A stretch of DNA of 64,000 nt from positions 694,001 to 758,000 of the forward strand of contig CP134536.1 of NCBI GenBank assembly GCA_031826515.1, in the 5' to 3' direction. This document shows, piece after piece, positions 35,233-44,749 of the stretch. The position numbers and the translations under genes are program-made. A model generated the notes under the pieces. It did no database searches, was not told the DNA's origin, and saw only the letters and a list, made by a program, of their open reading frames with translations. The number at the start of each line of letters is the position of its first letter. Within the stretch, counting starts at the first letter, position 1. Source of the stretch: Flavobacteriaceae bacterium HL-DH10 (GTDB taxonomy: Bacteria; Bacteroidota; Bacteroidia; Flavobacteriales; Flavobacteriaceae).

Positions 35233-35460
35233 CTACTTCTTATTATTCTCCAGCATCCTTAAATACATAGCTTCCACTTTGGTTCTAGCCCATGGAGTAC
35301 GTCTTAAAAATTTCAAACTAGATTTTACTGAAGGATTATCTGTAAAACATTTAATCTTTATGTTGTAACCCATATATTCCCAACCGTAATGCACTACCAA
35401 ATCGTTAATAATTTGCTCTAGTTTTATACCGTGTAACGGATTATTTGGTTGAGATTCCAT
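35233..35460 (-). CDS. VF530-family (DUF2132) protein
   Basis: This 75-residue protein shows the family signature NPLHGIKLEQIINDLVVHYG and IKCFTDNPSVKSSLKFLRRT. VF530 proteins adopt a small helical DNA-binding-like fold; the biological role is not established. It overlaps the upstream DUF6500 gene by 20 bp and is the last gene of the rhlE transcript. The stop codon lies 19 bp from the end of cassette 1. Confidence 0.88.
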   Translation of the reverse strand: MESQPNNPLHGIKLEQIINDLVVHYGWEYMGYNIKIKCFTDNPSVKSSLKFLRRTPWARTKVEAMYLRMLENNKK

Positions 35461-35665
35461 TCACAAGATTTTTAATTTTTACTGCCTTTTCAAAATGGTC
35501 TAGCTTATGAGTTTTAATCCACCAAGTAGCAGCTTCCATAAGTAATTCTGGATTATCATTTTTATTTGCAAAAAAAGCATAAAAAGATAAGCCTACTTGC
35601 TCACCTTTTTGTGCTATTTTTTTATCGCAAACTTCAATAATTTTATCTTTTAAAACCTTTTGCAT
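35441..35665 (-). CDS. DUF6500 family protein
   Basis: This 74-residue soluble protein contains LSFYAFFANKNDNPELLMEA and TWWIKTHKLDHFEKAVKI, which I recognise as the DUF6500 pattern of marine Bacteroidota. No catalytic or binding motif can be assigned. It lies 5 bp downstream of rhlE and overlaps the DUF2132 gene, so the three are likely cotranscribed. Confidence 0.72.
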   Translation of the reverse strand: MQKVLKDKIIEVCDKKIAQKGEQVGLSFYAFFANKNDNPELLMEAATWWIKTHKLDHFEKAVKIKNLVNGISTK

Positions 35666-35670
35666 GCTTT

Positions 35671-36954
35671 TTAATGACGTCTATCGGTATTACGTTTTGG
35701 TCGTCTAGAATTAGTCTTCTTGTCTGAACTACTAGTATTAGAACCACGAGAACTATTAGAATTTCTTGTATTTCTATTTTGACGCCCTTGTCCTTGTTTT
35801 ACAGGTTCTGTTGAAGCATTAGGATCGGGTTCAAACCCTTCCTCTATTTCAACAGGTAGTTTCATTTCAATTAACTTTTCAATATCTCTTAAAAAAGTAG
35901 TTTCATCTGCACTTACTAACGATAAAGCTTCACCACTGGCTCCTGCTCGACCTGTTCGACCGATTCTATGCACATAATCCTCAGATATATTCGGCAATTC
36001 AAAATTTATAACATGTGGTAATAAAGGAATATCCAATCCACGAGCAGCAATATCGGTTGCTACTAACACTCGAACACTACCATTTTTAAAACCTGCTAAT
36101 GCTTTTGTTCTTGCTCCCTGACTTTTATTTCCGTGTATAGCCGCTGCTGTAATACCCGATTTACTCATTTTTTCACAAAGCTTATTAGCGCCATGTTTTG
36201 TTCGAGTAAATACTAAAACCTGTTTCCAATTACCTTCAGAAATTAATTTAATAATTAATCCTGTTTTTAAACCTTTTGCTACTCTGTATACTTTTTGACT
36301 AATAGCATCAACTGTTGTATTTTCTGGAGTTGCTTCAACCTGTACAGGATGATTTAAAATACCATGTGCTAACTTCTTAATATCTTTAGAAAACGTCGCC
36401 GAAAACATTAAATTTTGTCGCTTTTCTGGCATCGATTTTATAACACGTTCTATATCGCGTAAAAAACCCATATCTAGCATTCTATCTGCTTCATCTAACA
36501 CAAAAATCTCAACACGCTTAAGTGATAATAATCCTTGATTTTGTAAATCTAACAAACGCCCTGGAGTAGCTACTAAAACATCAATACCTTGTCGAATAGT
36601 TGCTGCTTGTGGCTTTTGGTTAACACCACCAAAAATGACCGCACTTCGTAAATTTAAAAATTCGCTGTATTCTTTAACATTAGCATATACCTGTGCTGCT
36701 AATTCGCGTGTTGGCGTTAAAATTAAAGCACGAATGGGTCTGTATTTTTCTTTCGGTGTTTCAGAAAGTATATGTAAAAGTGGCAATGTAAAACCTGCCG
36801 TTTTTCCCGTTCCTGTTTGAGCCGATGCTAGAACATCTTTTCCTTCTAAAACAGGAGGAATCGCTTTTTCTTGAATTGGAGATGGTGTTGTGTATCCTTT
36901 TTTGCTAATAGCTTTTAGCAAGGCCTCAGATAAGCCTAATGATTTAAATGACAT
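35671..36954 (-). CDS. rhlE: DEAD-box RNA helicase, RhlE-like
   Basis: This 427-residue ATP-dependent RNA helicase has all core motifs: the Q motif region [11 protein letters not shown] with PIQEKAIP, motif [22 protein letters not shown], and motif [13 protein letters not shown] basic, Asn/Arg/Ser-rich disordered tail (about 375-427) is typical of RhlE proteins and would bind RNA. It works in ribosome assembly or RNA decay, especially in the cold. It heads a small minus-strand operon with two small genes. Confidence 0.93.
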   Translation of the reverse strand: MSFKSLGLSEALLKAISKKGYTTPSPIQEKAIPPVLEGKDVLASAQTGTGKTAGFTLPLLHILSETPKEKYRPIRALILTPTRELAAQVYANVKEYSEFLNLRSAVIFGGVNQKPQAATIRQGIDVLVATPGRLLDLQNQGLLSLKRVEIFVLDEADRMLDMGFLRDIERVIKSMPEKRQNLMFSATFSKDIKKLAHGILNHPVQVEATPENTTVDAISQKVYRVAKGLKTGLIIKLISEGNWKQVLVFTRTKHGANKLCEKMSKSGITAAAIHGNKSQGARTKALAGFKNGSVRVLVATDIAARGLDIPLLPHVINFELPNISEDYVHRIGRTGRAGASGEALSLVSADETTFLRDIEKLIEMKLPVEIEEGFEPDPNASTEPVKQGQGRQNRNTRNSNSSRGSNTSSSDKKTNSRRPKRNTDRRH

Positions 36955-37094
36955 ATAAATTGTTTGGTAAAGCCTTTTTAAGGCGAAGGAGATGACAATT
37001 TATTAAGTAAACAAACCACCTCTATTTTTATTAAGCTGCAAAGGTACGTTTAATTTTCTCGATGCGTTTTTTATTTTGTTTCAATTAAAGAATA

Positions 37095-37676
37095 TTAAAC
37101 TAAAAGTTTAATATTAGCATAAGAATTTTCAAGAGCTTCTTTTGCTTGCGCGTCATTAAGCCATTCTACTTTAGTAATCCCTTCTTCTTCTTGAGCATAT
37201 AAATTGCCCTTAAAGCTGGTTTTCATTTCAAACCAATAAGTTACTTTAATTTTATGTTTCCCGTTACGTTTAAAAATATGATAAGTCGTATTTAATGGTT
37301 TTACTATTTCTAACCCAGAAACCCCAGTTTCCTCAGTAACTTCTCGAATTGCCGTTTTTTCAATAGTTTCATTACCTTCGGCTTTTCCTTTAGGTAAATC
37401 CCACTTGTCATTTCGGTAAATAAATAAAATTTCATTATTATCATTAAACGCCTTTCCGCCACCAGCAATAACGTTTGGTAATTTCTTTAAAAACTTTTTT
37501 AATAGCTTATCTTCATTTTTATGAATAAGTCGAACTTCATCTAACGACGAGTTATTTAGTTCTTTTATAACTTTCCCAATATTAACTGTATCAAGTAAAT
37601 AATTCTTAAAATTAGTTTCTTGTTCAACTACGGTTGTTAGTACGATAGGCTTATCTCCAACAAAAACTTTATACAT
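37095..37676 (-). CDS. NUDIX hydrolase
   Basis: This 193-residue protein has an intact Nudix box GKAEGNETIEKTAIREVTEE with the following TGV, so it should hydrolyse a nucleoside diphosphate linked to another moiety using Mg2+. The N-terminal 60 residues (with KPIVLTTVVEQE) are a lead domain common in Flavobacteriaceae members. The substrate cannot be told from sequence. It is divergent from pyrE with a short promoter region between. Confidence 0.88.
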   Translation of the reverse strand: MYKVFVGDKPIVLTTVVEQETNFKNYLLDTVNIGKVIKELNNSSLDEVRLIHKNEDKLLKKFLKKLPNVIAGGGKAFNDNNEILFIYRNDKWDLPKGKAEGNETIEKTAIREVTEETGVSGLEIVKPLNTTYHIFKRNGKHKIKVTYWFEMKTSFKGNLYAQEEEGITKVEWLNDAQAKEALENSYANIKLLV

Positions 37677-37794
37677 AATTTGTATTTAACAATTTCGTTT
37701 TGGTAAAAATATCATTTTTAGTGACAAACTAATAAATGTTGAAAAAAATATTTTTTATTAATAATCAACTGTTACATAAAACTAATTTATTGTG

Positions 37795-37802
37795 TAATTT
37801 TG
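37795..37802 (+). promoter_or_regulatory. -7 promoter element of pyrE
   Basis: TAATTTTG is an exact TAnnTTTG match ending 5 bp before the preferred pyrE ATG at 37808. The predicted transcript start is therefore at or very near the start codon, so the mRNA may be leaderless. Confidence 0.55.
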
Positions 37803-37807
37803 TGACT

Positions 37808-38452
37808 ATGATTTTTAACAAAGAAACTGCCAAAAAAACTGCTGAAGTTTTATTGCAAGTAAATGCTATAAAACTAAGCCCGAAAGAACCATTTACATGG
37901 GCTTCTGGATGGAAATCTCCAATTTACTGCGATAACCGCATTATATTATCTTACCCTACAATTCGTAATTACGTTCGCGAAACAATGGCTAAACATATTG
38001 AAAAACAATATGGAAAACCAGATGTTATTGCTGGCGTAGCTACTGGAGCCATAGGTATTGGTATGTTGGTAGCAGAATATTTAGGATTACCGTTTATTTA
38101 TGTTAGACCAGACGCAAAAGGACACGGACGCAAAAATCAAATTGAAGGTTTTATTGAAAGTGGTCAAAATGTTGTGGTTGTAGAGGATCTTATTAGTACT
38201 GGAAAAAGTAGTTTAAATGCGGTAAAAGCTCTCAAAGAAGCCAAAATAAATGTAAAAGGTATGGTTGCTATTTTTACCTATGGATTTGATGTAGCTGCCG
38301 AAAACTTTAAAAAAGAAGGCGTTACTTTAAACACTTTAAGTAACTATGAAAACTTATTAGAGCAAGCCTTAGATACTAAATATATTTCTGAAAAAGAATT
38401 AGTGACTTTATCTGAATGGAATTCTAACCCAAGTGAATGGAACACTATTTGA
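37808..38452 (+). CDS. pyrE: Orotate phosphoribosyltransferase
   Basis: This 214-residue enzyme joins orotate to PRPP to form OMP in pyrimidine synthesis. The PRPP-binding motif is seen as VVVVEDLISTGKSS, and the flexible loop residues lie in VRPDAKGHGRKNQIEG. I place the start at 37808, where the family N-terminus begins; an upstream in-frame ATG at 37736 would add 24 unlike residues and would precede the promoter element. It is followed after 59 bp by an SRPBCC gene. Confidence 0.93.
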   Translation: MIFNKETAKKTAEVLLQVNAIKLSPKEPFTWASGWKSPIYCDNRIILSYPTIRNYVRETMAKHIEKQYGKPDVIAGVATGAIGIGMLVAEYLGLPFIYVRPDAKGHGRKNQIEGFIESGQNVVVVEDLISTGKSSLNAVKALKEAKINVKGMVAIFTYGFDVAAENFKKEGVTLNTLSNYENLLEQALDTKYISEKELVTLSEWNSNPSEWNTI

Positions 38453-38511
38453 TATAAACATGTGAAGTTGTTTAGACTAAAAAAACTAAACACTAAACAA
38501 ATTGATAAAAA

Positions 38512-38907
38512 ATGAATTTAGAATCCCCAAAAATAAACGTTAGCAAATCACCTCAAGAAATATTTAATTTTTTAGCTGATATTAAAAATTTCAAATCTTT
38601 AATGCCTGAAAACATTAGCAAATTTGAAGTTTTAGATGATAATAAATTTTTATTTGCATTAAAAGGAATGCCAGAAATTATTCTTGAAAAGAAAGACGTT
38701 TTACCTCCTAATAAAATTGTTTTTGGAGCTGCTGGCGGAAAAATAGATTTCTCTCTAGTTGGAAACATCATTGAGATTAATGAAACATCTAGCGAAGTTC
38801 AATTAGAATTTACTGGAGACTTTAACCCAATGATGTCAATGATGATTAAAGGTCCGATTACTAAATTTATTGAAACACTTGTCTCTAGTATTCCTAAAGC
38901 TATTTAA
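38512..38907 (+). CDS. SRPBCC/START-like family protein
   Basis: This 131-residue protein has the pattern of a Bet v 1-like fold: an N-terminal strand, SPQEIFNFLADIKNFKSLMP, a central beta sheet, and a long C-terminal helix (GPITKFIETLVSSI). Such folds bind hydrophobic ligands; no specific ligand can be inferred. It ends tail-to-tail with birA, overlapping by 4 bp. Confidence 0.78.
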   Translation: MNLESPKINVSKSPQEIFNFLADIKNFKSLMPENISKFEVLDDNKFLFALKGMPEIILEKKDVLPPNKIVFGAAGGKIDFSLVGNIIEINETSSEVQLEFTGDFNPMMSMMIKGPITKFIETLVSSIPKAI

Positions 38908-39632
38908 TAAAGCAATGTAATTTCTTTAAGATCGAATTTTTTTACAATTTCATCTTCTAATATTACTTGTAGTTTCCCATATTTTGTAACACCTTTTATA
39001 AAACCTGAAAATAAAGCACCTTCAGCATCCTTAAATGTTGAGGGTTTATTTTTTCTAAACAAATTAGTTTCATATTCATTTTTCACTAATTCATATTTCC
39101 CTTGCTGTAAAAGTGATGAATATTCTTTTGTATAATTAATAACAAGCTGTAAAATTTCATCTAAATTATAATGAACTCCTGTAATCTTTTTTAAGGATGA
39201 AGCTTTTGGAAGATTCTTAAAATCAGTTTGGTTTACATTAATTCCAACACCAATAATTGTAGAGTTTAGTTTATTTTTTATGACATTTTCAATTAAAATA
39301 CCACAAATCTTTTTGTCTGCTGACAAAATGTCGTTAGGCCATTTAATATGCAAATCTGGAATATTTAACGTTTTAAACGTTTTAAGAATAGCTAAAGAAA
39401 AAGCCATACTAATATAGAAAGGAAATTCTACATCATACTTATTTAAATCCTTAAACACACTAAACATAAGGTTTTTACCATTTTCAGAACTCCAAACCGT
39501 ACCCATTTGACCTCTACCCTGCGTTTGCTCATTAGTCATTACAACTGTATAATCGGCAACATCTGCTTCATTAATTAGCTTCCGCAAATAGTTATTAGTA
39601 GAATCGATGGCATTAAGTTTGATTATAGGCAT
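38904..39632 (-). CDS. birA: Biotin--[acetyl-CoA-carboxylase] ligase
   Basis: This 242-residue protein attaches biotin to carboxylase carrier domains through biotinyl-AMP. The catalytic signature is present as TNEQTQGRGQMGTVWSS, and KWPNDI supplies the conserved Lys. There is no N-terminal helix-turn-helix, so it is a ligase without repressor function. A short C-terminal SH3-like domain ends the protein. It is divergent from rsfS. Confidence 0.92.
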   Translation of the reverse strand: MPIIKLNAIDSTNNYLRKLINEADVADYTVVMTNEQTQGRGQMGTVWSSENGKNLMFSVFKDLNKYDVEFPFYISMAFSLAILKTFKTLNIPDLHIKWPNDILSADKKICGILIENVIKNKLNSTIIGVGINVNQTDFKNLPKASSLKKITGVHYNLDEILQLVINYTKEYSSLLQQGKYELVKNEYETNLFRKNKPSTFKDAEGALFSGFIKGVTKYGKLQVILEDEIVKKFDLKEITLLY

Positions 39633-39698
39633 AGAGAGGTTATTTAGATACTATAAAATCTTATGATTATTTTAAAGTATAAAGAACTAAAAAAATAA

Positions 39699-39706
39699 TA
39701 ACTTTG
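39699..39706 (+). promoter_or_regulatory. -7 promoter element of the rsfS-ftsH operon
   Basis: TAACTTTG is an exact TAnnTTTG match 19 bp upstream of the rsfS start codon. Confidence 0.6.
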
Positions 39707-39725
39707 CACAAATTAAATAAAATTA

Positions 39726-40097
39726 ATGGCGAAACAAGAAATAAACGCAGATCAACTTATATCAGTTATAATTAGCGGGATAGAAGATGTTAAAGGTAAA
39801 GAAATAAATATTTTAGATTTAAGGGACATTGAAAACACGGTTTGTGATTATTTTATTGTTTGCGAGGGAACTTCAAATACGCAGGTAAACGCCATAGTTA
39901 ATTCAATACAAAAAAAAGTCAGTAAAGAACTTAAAGACAATCCTTGGCACACAGAAGGATTAGAAAATTCTGAATGGGTATTGATAGACTATGTTAATGT
40001 TGTAGTGCACGTTTTTCAAAAACATATTAGAGAATATTATGACATTGAAAGCCTTTGGGGGGATGCAAAAACCACAGTTATAGAAACGAGTTACTAA
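39726..40097 (+). CDS. rsfS: Ribosome silencing factor RsfS
   Basis: This 123-residue protein has the RsfS/Iojap pattern: NILDLRDIENTVCDYFIVCEG, the TSNTQVNAI segment, WHTEGLENSEWVLIDYVNVVVHVF and a C-terminal REYYDIESLWGDA. RsfS binds ribosomal protein L14 and blocks joining of the two ribosomal subunits when nutrients are scarce. It lies 9 bp before ftsH in the same orientation, a conserved order in Flavobacteriaceae. Confidence 0.94.
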   Translation: MAKQEINADQLISVIISGIEDVKGKEINILDLRDIENTVCDYFIVCEGTSNTQVNAIVNSIQKKVSKELKDNPWHTEGLENSEWVLIDYVNVVVHVFQKHIREYYDIESLWGDAKTTVIETSY

Positions 40098-40106
40098 AAA
40101 AGAAAC

Positions 40107-42068
40107 ATGGCAAAAGATAAAAAAAATATAAATGACAAAAAACCAAAATTCAGTCCATACTGGATTTATGGTATTTTAATAGCGCTTTTCTTAGGGTTTC
40201 AATTATTTAGTAATAATGGCTACGAAGAAGGGAATAAAATTACATCTTCAGACTTTTTTAAATATCTAGAAGAAGGTGATGTAGAAAAAGTTGAAATAAT
40301 TAACGAAAAAGTTGCCAAAGTTTACTTAACTGATGATGCTGAGGCTAAAGAAACACACAAAAAATCCATACCCAAAACATATTTTCCGTCTGTAAATAAA
40401 TTACCAAACTATAGTTTTGAATTTGGAGATCTTGCCATTTTTCAAAATAAAATAGACGAAATTAAAAAAACTCAAACTACTGAAACTCAAATAATATTTG
40501 GTACAGATAGTGACCCATGGGGCAACCTATTAATGGGCATTTTGCCATTTATTTTACTTATAGGTGTTTGGATTTTTATTATGCGTCGTATGTCTGGTGG
40601 TGCTGGCGGAGGTGCTGGCGGACAGATTTTTAACATTGGAAAATCTAAAGCAAAACTTTTTGATCAAAACACAGAGGTTAAAACAACATTTAAAGATGTT
40701 GCTGGTTTAGAAGGAGCAAAAGAAGAAGTACAAGAAATAGTAGATTTCTTAAAATTTCCTGAAAAATACACAACCCTTGGTGGAAAAATACCTAAAGGAG
40801 CACTACTTGTTGGCCCTCCAGGAACAGGTAAAACCTTATTAGCCAGAGCTGTTGCAGGTGAAGCCAAAGTACCTTTCTTTTCATTATCAGGATCTGATTT
40901 TGTTGAAATGTTTGTTGGTGTTGGAGCATCTCGTGTTAGAGATTTATTTAAACAAGCTAAAGAAAAATCACCTTCTATTATTTTTATAGATGAAATTGAT
41001 GCTATTGGTCGTGCTAGAGGAAAAAATGCGATGTCTGGAAGTAATGATGAGCGTGAAAACACACTAAATCAATTACTAACTGAAATGGATGGTTTTGGTA
41101 CCAATGCAAACGTTATTGTAATTGCTGCTACAAACAGAGCCGATATTTTAGATAAAGCATTAATGCGTGCAGGTCGTTTTGATAGACAAATTTTTGTTGA
41201 CTTGCCAGATATTCGTGAGCGTAAAGAAATTTTTGAGGTACATTTAAGACCATTAAAAAAGGCAAAAGACTTAGATACCGATTTTCTTTCAAAACAAACT
41301 CCAGGTTTCTCTGGAGCCGATATTGCTAATGTTTGTAACGAAGCCGCTTTAATTGCTGCAAGAAATGGTAAAAAAGCAGTTGACAAACAAGATTTCTTAG
41401 ATGCTGTTGATAGAATTATTGGAGGATTAGAAAAGAAAAATAAAATTATTACACCAAGCGAGAAAAAAGCGGTGGCTTATCATGAAGCTGGACATGCTAC
41501 TGTAAGTTGGATGCTAGAACATGCTGCGCCATTAGTAAAAGTAACTATTGTACCACGCGGACGTTCATTAGGTGCTGCATGGTATTTACCAGAAGAACGC
41601 TTAATTGTTAGACCAGAGCAAATGCTAGACGAAATGTGTGCTGCCTTAGGTGGTCGTGCTGCAGAGAAAGTTATATTTAATAAAATTTCTACTGGTGCTT
41701 TAAGCGATTTAGAAAAAGTTACTAAACAAGCTAGAGCAATGGTTACCATTTACGGTCTTAGCGATAAAATTGGTAATATAACATATTATGATTCTGGACA
41801 AAATGAATATGGTTTCACAAAACCTTATAGCGAACAAACAGCAGAATTAATTGATAGTGAAATTTCTACTATTATAGAAGAGCAATACCAAAGAGCAATT
41901 AAACTTCTTGAAGAAAATAAAGATAAATTAACGCAACTTGCAGAAGTTCTTCTTGAAAAAGAAGTCATTTTTAAAGATAACCTTGAAAAAATATTTGGAG
42001 AGCGATTATTCAAAAAAGAATTAGCATACAATAAAGTAGCAGAAAAAAACGCTGAAGAAGAAGAATAA
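40107..42068 (+). CDS. ftsH: ATP-dependent zinc metalloprotease FtsH
   Basis: This 653-residue inner-membrane protease has two helices (about 17-33 and 140-160), a periplasmic domain between them, an AAA+ domain with Walker A GPPGTGKT (about 236-243), Walker [10 protein letters not shown] and the second region of homology, and a peptidase domain with HEAGH (459-463). It degrades unneeded or damaged membrane and regulatory proteins. A Gly-rich stretch ([11 protein letters not shown]) links the second helix and the ATPase. A strong terminator follows. Confidence 0.96.
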   Translation: MAKDKKNINDKKPKFSPYWIYGILIALFLGFQLFSNNGYEEGNKITSSDFFKYLEEGDVEKVEIINEKVAKVYLTDDAEAKETHKKSIPKTYFPSVNKLPNYSFEFGDLAIFQNKIDEIKKTQTTETQIIFGTDSDPWGNLLMGILPFILLIGVWIFIMRRMSGGAGGGAGGQIFNIGKSKAKLFDQNTEVKTTFKDVAGLEGAKEEVQEIVDFLKFPEKYTTLGGKIPKGALLVGPPGTGKTLLARAVAGEAKVPFFSLSGSDFVEMFVGVGASRVRDLFKQAKEKSPSIIFIDEIDAIGRARGKNAMSGSNDERENTLNQLLTEMDGFGTNANVIVIAATNRADILDKALMRAGRFDRQIFVDLPDIRERKEIFEVHLRPLKKAKDLDTDFLSKQTPGFSGADIANVCNEAALIAARNGKKAVDKQDFLDAVDRIIGGLEKKNKIITPSEKKAVAYHEAGHATVSWMLEHAAPLVKVTIVPRGRSLGAAWYLPEERLIVRPEQMLDEMCAALGGRAAEKVIFNKISTGALSDLEKVTKQARAMVTIYGLSDKIGNITYYDSGQNEYGFTKPYSEQTAELIDSEISTIIEEQYQRAIKLLEENKDKLTQLAEVLLEKEVIFKDNLEKIFGERLFKKELAYNKVAEKNAEEEE

Positions 42069-42097
42069 AATATTTAGATATTTTATTAAGCTTTAAG

Positions 42098-42137
42098 TAA
42101 AAATCTTAAATTAACGGCATCGTTAATTTAAGATTTT
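42098..42137 (+). terminator. Rho-independent terminator after ftsH
   Basis: A perfect 18-bp stem closes a GCAT loop and is followed by a T run. It is the strongest hairpin in this part of the window and ends the rsfS-ftsH transcript. Confidence 0.9.
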
Positions 42138-42185
42138 TTATATTTGATAAATTCCTAGAGAATTCCGTTAATAGCAGGTAACTAA

Positions 42186-42794
42186 ATGAGTCTTTTTAGA
42201 AAAATATTTGGTTCCAAATCTGATCGATTTGAAAAAGAACTAAAATCAGATAATAGAGGCAAATATATGCCCGAAATAAAACTACCAATAGATGAAAGGT
42301 TTACCATAAACTTTAAATCTAATGGTGGTAAGTTCTTGTATTGCGAAAATTTAAACGAAATATTTCAAAATTTAGAAAACATCATTGAAGAAAATAATTG
42401 GGAAGATAAAAAAGCATTGTTATTAGATAATAATCTTGAAAATAAATTTAAAAAAACCAGTTTAAAAGCAACTAAAAAAATAAGCGATGCTACTTTTTTC
42501 TTAACTACCTGCGAAAATTTAATTGCTAATGATGGGTCATTACTTATCTCTTCTAAACAAATATTTGAAAAAAAACTCCAAGAACTTCCAGTAAATTTTA
42601 TTGTATTTGCAACAACTAGCCAAATTACCGAAACTATTGGTGAAGGTCTGCGAAGTATAAAATCTAATAACCGAGAAAAAATACCAACAAATATCACTAC
42701 CATTAAACACTTTAAATCTGGTGATGATAAAGATTTCTTAAGTTATGGTAGCAGCGCTAAAAACTTATACCTATTACTTTTAGAAGACTTATAA
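42186..42794 (+). CDS. LUD domain protein (LutC/YkgG-like)
   Basis: This 202-residue protein resembles the LUD (lactate utilisation) fold: ATFFLTTCENLIANDGSLLI and the C-terminal stretch PTNITTIKHFKSGDD. Unlike LutB it has no iron-sulfur motifs. A stand-alone LUD gene between ftsH and cdsA is a regular feature of Flavobacteriaceae, and its reaction there is unknown. The cdsA gene starts one base after its stop. Confidence 0.75.
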   Translation: MSLFRKIFGSKSDRFEKELKSDNRGKYMPEIKLPIDERFTINFKSNGGKFLYCENLNEIFQNLENIIEENNWEDKKALLLDNNLENKFKKTSLKATKKISDATFFLTTCENLIANDGSLLISSKQIFEKKLQELPVNFIVFATTSQITETIGEGLRSIKSNNREKIPTNITTIKHFKSGDDKDFLSYGSSAKNLYLLLLEDL

Positions 42795-42795
42795 G

Positions 42796-43617
42796 ATGAA
42801 AGAAATTCTTATACGATCCCTTTCTGGTTTGCTTTATGTTACATTATTAATTCTAGGCTTACAAAACAAGTACGCATTAGTTGTAATCTTTTTTGTTTTC
42901 GGACTAATAAGCATCAACGAATTTCAAAAATTAATTCATCTAAAAAGTTTTATCCCAAACATTATTTTTATAGTCCTTTTTGCTGTTTTTGGGTATTGGC
43001 AATTAATTTTAAAAACAAATAAGGGTTTAGATGAAATTACTCAAATACTTATGGTATTTAGCATATTTGTAGAATTATTTTTAATTAAAGACTTGTTTTC
43101 AGAAAAAAGAACACCTCTTTTTAGTTCTAAACGTTTTGTGCTTACAACCTTCTATTTATCAACAGCATTTGTGTTTTTAATTCTGATAGGAAACTATTAT
43201 GAATCCTACAATCCTAACATCTTATTAGGTGCATTTATCCTAGTTTGGGTTAACGATTCCTTTGCATATTTAGTTGGTAAAAATTTTGGCAAGCAAAAAC
43301 TTTTTGAAAAAATATCACCAAAAAAAACTGTGGAAGGATTTCTTGGAGGCTTACTTTTTTCTTGTATTGCAAGCTATTTTATTGCTACCTTCACGCAGAC
43401 TTTAAATTTCACAAATTGGCTTATACTTAGCATTATTATTAGTGTGTTTGGAACCTTAGGAGATTTAATAGAATCAAAATTTAAAAGACAAGCTCAAGTT
43501 AAAGACAGTGGCGTTATAATGCCAGGTCATGGTGGTTTGTTAGACCGATTAGATAGTATTATTTTTGCAGCACCATTTATATATTTATTTTTAAGAATTT
43601 TACCCTATGTTTCATAA
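42796..43617 (+). CDS. cdsA: Phosphatidate cytidylyltransferase
   Basis: This 273-residue membrane enzyme makes CDP-diacylglycerol from phosphatidate and CTP. It has about seven helices and the family signature near the C-terminus, GDLIESKFKRQAQVKDSG then MPGHGGLLDRLDS, with the conserved metal-binding Asp residues. It overlaps the phosphatidylserine decarboxylase gene by 11 bp, so the two phospholipid enzymes are coexpressed. Confidence 0.94.
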   Translation: MKEILIRSLSGLLYVTLLILGLQNKYALVVIFFVFGLISINEFQKLIHLKSFIPNIIFIVLFAVFGYWQLILKTNKGLDEITQILMVFSIFVELFLIKDLFSEKRTPLFSSKRFVLTTFYLSTAFVFLILIGNYYESYNPNILLGAFILVWVNDSFAYLVGKNFGKQKLFEKISPKKTVEGFLGGLLFSCIASYFIATFTQTLNFTNWLILSIIISVFGTLGDLIESKFKRQAQVKDSGVIMPGHGGLLDRLDSIIFAAPFIYLFLRILPYVS

Positions 43618-44263
43618 AGAAGGACATAAAATTATATTTGCAACATTTGTATTCGTAGTTGCTTCGTTTTTACTAGTAGATAATTTTATCTCCACTGAAT
43701 GGTTGCAAACGCTTATAATGATTACTTTATTAGTATTCTTAATACTTATACTCCAATTTTTTAGAAACCCTAAACGGCATACTGTTTTAAACGACAAACA
43801 GGTAGTTTCTCCAGTAGATGGTAAAGTTGTAGTTATTGAAGAAGTATTTGAAAAGGAATATTTTAAAGAAAAACGCTTGCAAGTTAGCGTGTTTATGTCT
43901 CCAATAAATGTTCATGTTACACGTTACCCAATTGGCGGACATGTTATATTTAGCAAATACCATCCAGGAAAATATTTAGTAGCATGGCATCCTAAAGCTA
44001 GTGAAGAAAACGAACGTACCACAGTGGTTGTAGAAAACGAAACTTACGGTAAAGTCCTTTACAGACAAATAGCAGGTGCTTTAGCAAAACGTATTGTAAA
44101 TTATGCAAAACAAAACGATAAAGCCATACAAGGAACCGATTCTGGTTTTATTAAATTTGGATCTAGAGTGGATTTGTTTTTACCTTTAGACACCAAAATT
44201 AAAGTAACACTTAACCAAAAAGTTAGAGGTGGAGAAAGTATTATTGCAGAAGTTCATGAGTAG
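43607..44263 (+). CDS. psd: Phosphatidylserine decarboxylase
   Basis: This 218-residue protein is of the short archaetidylserine/phosphatidylserine decarboxylase type. It has an N-terminal hydrophobic part (about 10-48), the segment SPVDGKVV, conserved His residues in INVHVTRYPIGG and YHPGKYLVAWHPKAS, and the self-cleavage region GFIKFGSRVDLFLP, where the Ser of FGS should become the pyruvoyl group. It forms phosphatidylethanolamine. It overlaps cdsA upstream and the acyl-CoA-binding protein gene downstream. Confidence 0.92.
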   Translation: MFHKEGHKIIFATFVFVVASFLLVDNFISTEWLQTLIMITLLVFLILILQFFRNPKRHTVLNDKQVVSPVDGKVVVIEEVFEKEYFKEKRLQVSVFMSPINVHVTRYPIGGHVIFSKYHPGKYLVAWHPKASEENERTTVVVENETYGKVLYRQIAGALAKRIVNYAKQNDKAIQGTDSGFIKFGSRVDLFLPLDTKIKVTLNQKVRGGESIIAEVHE

Positions 44264-44522
44264 AGAAGAACTAGATATAGAATTCAAAGAGGCGGTAAAG
44301 CGCGTTAATGCGCATACCGAACCATTTCCTGCTGACACCTTATTAAAGCTTTATGCTTACTACAAAAAAGCTACTAACGATTATGGAAGACCTAAAAGCA
44401 AAGAACCCATAATTAATGCTTTTAAAACAAATGCCTTATTTCAAGCTAAAAACGTTAGCGAAGATGAAGCTAAACAAAACTATATAGATATAGTAAACAA
44501 TTACTTTTTGTATAGAGAATAA
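44256..44522 (+). CDS. Acyl-CoA-binding protein
   Basis: This 88-residue protein matches the ACBP fold: four helices, the YAYYKKATNDYG ligand-binding segment and a conserved Lys-rich middle. It would bind long-chain acyl-CoA esters in the cytoplasm. I place the start at 44256, overlapping the psd stop by 8 bp; a longer reading from 44229 adds nine residues in the psd coding frame overlap. It is the last gene of the cdsA-psd operon. Confidence 0.88.
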   Translation: MSREELDIEFKEAVKRVNAHTEPFPADTLLKLYAYYKKATNDYGRPKSKEPIINAFKTNALFQAKNVSEDEAKQNYIDIVNNYFLYRE

Positions 44523-44630
44523 TAAGAACTCAAACTCGGTTCAAAAAATTGTTGTTACTAAATAGCAATAATAGAATCTATCATTTTTCTACTTCTTCTT
44601 AATACACTTTTAGTCATTTACCCATTTGAC

Positions 44631-44699
44631 TTTGTCAGAAATTTTAGCTAACTTCGTTTAACATTAGATATTAAACGATTTCATATCAAGTCGTTGTGC
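44631..44699 (+). repeat. Shared promoter/leader repeat, copy B
   Basis: This block matches 33364-33434 at 60 of 71 aligned positions with two single-base gaps. It contains TTTG, TAACTTCG (close to TAnnTTTG) and a perfect CGTTTAA/TTAAACG inverted repeat with a 9-nt loop (44655-44677). Confidence 0.75.
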
Positions 44700-44749
44700 T
44701 TCATTATGACCGAAAGAATAATTTTTATATCACTAAAGCTTACATTATT

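Noticed and set aside
44523-44630. Small gene between the acyl-CoA-binding protein gene and cassette 2
   Set aside because: No open frame with a start codon and protein-like composition was found.
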